Positions 5,617 through 7,690 of a stretch of 7,690 nucleotides of DNA are shown in pieces (the first letter of the stretch is position 1; each line of letters begins with the position of its first letter). Source of the stretch: Limnohabitans sp. (GTDB lineage Bacteria; Pseudomonadota; Gammaproteobacteria; Burkholderiales; Burkholderiaceae_C). Below the pieces are notes generated by a model. The model saw only the letters and a program-made list of their open reading frames with translations. It was not told the DNA's origin and ran no database searches. Where the stretch lies: assembly GCA_021731425.1 (NCBI GenBank), contig JAKFXJ010000319.1:1-7690 (forward strand), in the 5' to 3' direction. The position numbers were made by a program, and so were the translations under genes.

Positions 5617-7690
5617 TCACTTCCGCACGGGCGAAGCGTCGTAACGTTGCATCAGCGCTTGCTGCGCACCGGGTCCGGGAGCCGTCAGGCCCACACGGTG
5701 GTACTGACCGTCAGGGGCCAAGTCCCAGGCATCACGCCCATCGTGCAGGTAGGCGATCAGACATTCATCGATGATGCGCTGGCGCAGCAGCGGGTCGGTC
5801 ACAGGCCAAGCCAGTTCGATGCGGCGCGTCATGTTGCGGCTCATCCAGTCGGCACTCGACAAATACAGCGATTCGTCCTGGTCGGCACAAAAGTAAAACA
5901 CCCGCGAGTGTTCCAAAAAGCGGCCAATCACCGAGCGCACCCGGATGTTGTCGCTCAGACCCGCCACCCCGGCGGGCAGCATGCAGGCACCACGAACGAT
6001 CAAATCGATCTTCGCGCCTTTTTGCCCGGCTGCCAACAAGGCCTCCATCAAGGCCTCATCGGTGAGGGCGTTCATCTTGATGACGATGCGCCCGGTGGCT
6101 CCTCGCGCTGCGGCATCGCCCACGGCCTCGATGAGGGTCTGCATCTGGGCATGCAAAGAGAAGGGCGCGACCAGCACGCGCTTCATTTTGGGCAAGCGGC
6201 TTTGGCTGGCCAGATGACCGAACAACTGGTCCATGTCAGCGGTGATCTCCGCATTGGCCGTGAGGTAACTGAGGTCGGTGTACAGCGAAGCGGTGCGGCG
6301 GTTGTAGTTACCCGTGGACAGATGGCCGTAGCGGCGCAACACACGGCCTTCACGGCGGGTGACCAGCAGCATTTTGGCGTGTGTCTTCAGGCCCACGATG
6401 CCGTAGACCACCTGGGCACCAATCGATTCGAGTTGCTCGGCCCAGTTGATGTTGGCCTCTTCGTCAAAACGGGCTTTGAGCTCCACCACCGCGGTGACTT
6501 CTTTGCCCCGGCGCACCGCCTCGCGCAGCAAATCCATCATGGTGGTGTCGCTGCCTGCACGGTAAATGGTTTGTTTGATGGCCAACACATTCGGGTCCAT
6601 CACCGCTTCGCGCAAAAAGGCGAGCACACCGTCGAAGCTTTCAAAAGGCTGATGGATCAGCACATCACCTTCTTTGAGCCGGTTGAACACCGAGCCGTGC
6701 TGCGGCAACTGCACCGGGAAGCTGGCTTTGAAGGGGGGAAATAGCAAGTCGGGCGCAGCCACCAAATCGATGAGTTGCATGAGCCGCACCAAGTTCACCG
6801 GGCCATTGACCCGGAACACGGAAGCTTCGGGCAAGCGAAACTCTTTGCGCAAAAATTCAGCCAAACGGGGCGCACAGTTGGAGGACACCTCCAGACGTAC
6901 CGCTTGGCCATAGTTGCGGTGTTGCAGCCCTTGGCGCAAGGCCATGCGCAAATTCGCGATTTCGTCTTCGTCGACCGCCAGGTCCGAATGGCGCGTGACC
7001 CTGAACTGAGAAAACTGCCCGACTTCGCGACCGGGAAACAACTCGGCCAAGTGGGCGCGGATCACGCTGGACAAGAGCACAAAAGCCTTGCTGCCTTCAC
7101 ACACACGGTCCGGCAAGGGAATCACCCGTGGCAACACACGAGGCACTTTGACAATGGCGATTTCGTTGGCACGGCCAAAGGCGTCTTTGCCCGACAACTG
7201 CACGATGAAGTTGAGCGATTTGTTGGCCACTTGCGGAAAAGGATGAGCCGGGTCCAGACCCACGGGCACCAACAGAGGTTGCACCTCGCGCTGGAAATAG
7301 CTGCGCACCCAGCGGCGTTGTTCGGCGTTGCGCTCACCATGTGACAACAAGCGATAACCATGGCGCTGCAAAGTGGGCAGCAAATCGTCGTTGTACAGCG
7401 CGTATTGCCGCGCCACCATGGCATTGGTTTTGTCGGCAATCGCCTCCAAGCTGCTGTTGGTGTATTGGCCGGACTTGATCTCCTGCAAGCTGCCCATCAC
7501 ATGCGGCTCGGCCCGCACCTCAAAGAACTCGTCCAAGTTCGAGGACACGATGCACAGGTAACGCAAGCGCTCGAGCACCGGCACTTCAGGGCGGTGCGCC
7601 CAGTCGAGCACCCGTTCATTGAACGCCAAAATACTCAGGTCTCGGTCCAGAAAATTCGAATCAGACCCTGCCGATGTGTTCTGAGAAAGT
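5617..7690 (-). CDS. ppk1: Polyphosphate kinase PPK1 (5' end beyond window)
   Basis: A peripheral or cytoplasmic enzyme that polymerises the terminal phosphate of ATP into long-chain polyphosphate, reversibly. The frame is open to the right edge with no ATG between 7629 and 7690. The codons there encode DRDLSILAFNERV, the conserved PPK1 N-terminus, so the true start lies outside and a TTG at 7629 is internal. About 690 residues are visible. Numbering from that TTG, LERLRYLCIVSSNLDEFFEV covers 19-38 of the N-terminal domain. LKTHAK (414-419) holds His417, matching the autophosphorylated His435 of E. coli. HLSTGNYN has His436 (E. coli His454), and FLEHSRVF has His574 (E. coli His592). All catalytic histidines are thus kept, at constant offset. 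sixA follows in the same direction within a few bases, and ppx on the opposite strand encodes the opposing activity. The promoter is not in the window. Confidence 0.96.
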   Translation of the reverse strand, partial: LSQNTSAGSDSNFLDRDLSILAFNERVLDWAHRPEVPVLERLRYLCIVSSNLDEFFEVRAEPHVMGSLQEIKSGQYTNSSLEAIADKTNAMVARQYALYNDDLLPTLQRHGYRLLSHGERNAEQRRWVRSYFQREVQPLLVPVGLDPAHPFPQVANKSLNFIVQLSGKDAFGRANEIAIVKVPRVLPRVIPLPDRVCEGSKAFVLLSSVIRAHLAELFPGREVGQFSQFRVTRHSDLAVDEDEIANLRMALRQGLQHRNYGQAVRLEVSSNCAPRLAEFLRKEFRLPEASVFRVNGPVNLVRLMQLIDLVAAPDLLFPPFKASFPVQLPQHGSVFNRLKEGDVLIHQPFESFDGVLAFLREAVMDPNVLAIKQTIYRAGSDTTMMDLLREAVRRGKEVTAVVELKARFDEEANINWAEQLESIGAQVVYGIVGLKTHAKMLLVTRREGRVLRRYGHLSTGNYNRRTASLYTDLSYLTANAEITADMDQLFGHLASQSRLPKMKRVLVAPFSLHAQMQTLIEAVGDAAARGATGRIVIKMNALTDEALMEALLAAGQKGAKIDLIVRGACMLPAGVAGLSDNIRVRSVIGRFLEHSRVFYFCADQDESLYLSSADWMSRNMTRRIELAWPVTDPLLRQRIIDECLIAYLHDGRDAWDLAPDGQYHRVGLTAPGPGAQQALMQRYDASPVRK

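Noticed and set aside
5647..6744. Long plus-strand open frame opposite ppk1.
   Set aside because: It is a shadow frame rich in His, Gln and Arg; the minus strand carries all PPK1 motifs.

Overview
The window looks like chromosomal DNA from a betaproteobacterium, most likely Burkholderiales and plausibly Comamonadaceae. I base this on the GC-rich third codon positions, on the Burkholderiales-style N-terminus of the polyphosphate kinase (DRDLSILAFNERV), and on the sixA/ppk1 and ppx neighbourhood. The genus cannot be settled from the sequence alone.

Left part (about 160-2882, plus strand): a compact three-gene arsenate-resistance operon. It encodes an ArsJ-associated glyceraldehyde-3-phosphate dehydrogenase, the MFS exporter ArsJ and an ArsR repressor. 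The gapdh-arsJ gap is 1 bp, and arsJ and arsR overlap by 4 bp (ATGA). In the known pathway, GAPDH makes 1-arseno-3-phosphoglycerate from arsenate and ArsJ exports it. The ArsR has a C-terminal cysteine cluster (CC-x4-C) like the Acidithiobacillus type.

Middle (2938-5131, plus strand): ppx, encoding an exopolyphosphatase, then a small Lys/Ala/Pro-rich protein with a ribbon-helix-helix-like C-terminus. The small gene is preceded by a striking inverted repeat that spans its probable -10 box.

Right part (5150-7690, minus strand): ppk1 (polyphosphate kinase, its start lying past the right edge) followed by sixA (phosphohistidine phosphatase). These converge on the small gene with only 18 bp between stop codons. 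ppx and ppk1 together set the polyphosphate pool.

The main non-coding observation is that the leaders of gapdh-arsJ and ppx share a nearly identical 20-bp element (18/20). It reads as a PHO box (CTGTCAT-N4-CTGTCAY), with a -10-like hexamer exactly 10 bp downstream and the start codon at the same distance (67 nt) in both. This suggests that arsenate detoxification and polyphosphate turnover are co-regulated by phosphate status. The gapdh copy is also a perfect inverted repeat and could instead be the ArsR operator. The enzymes belong to known families; I see no mobile element, CRISPR array, tRNA or rRNA.
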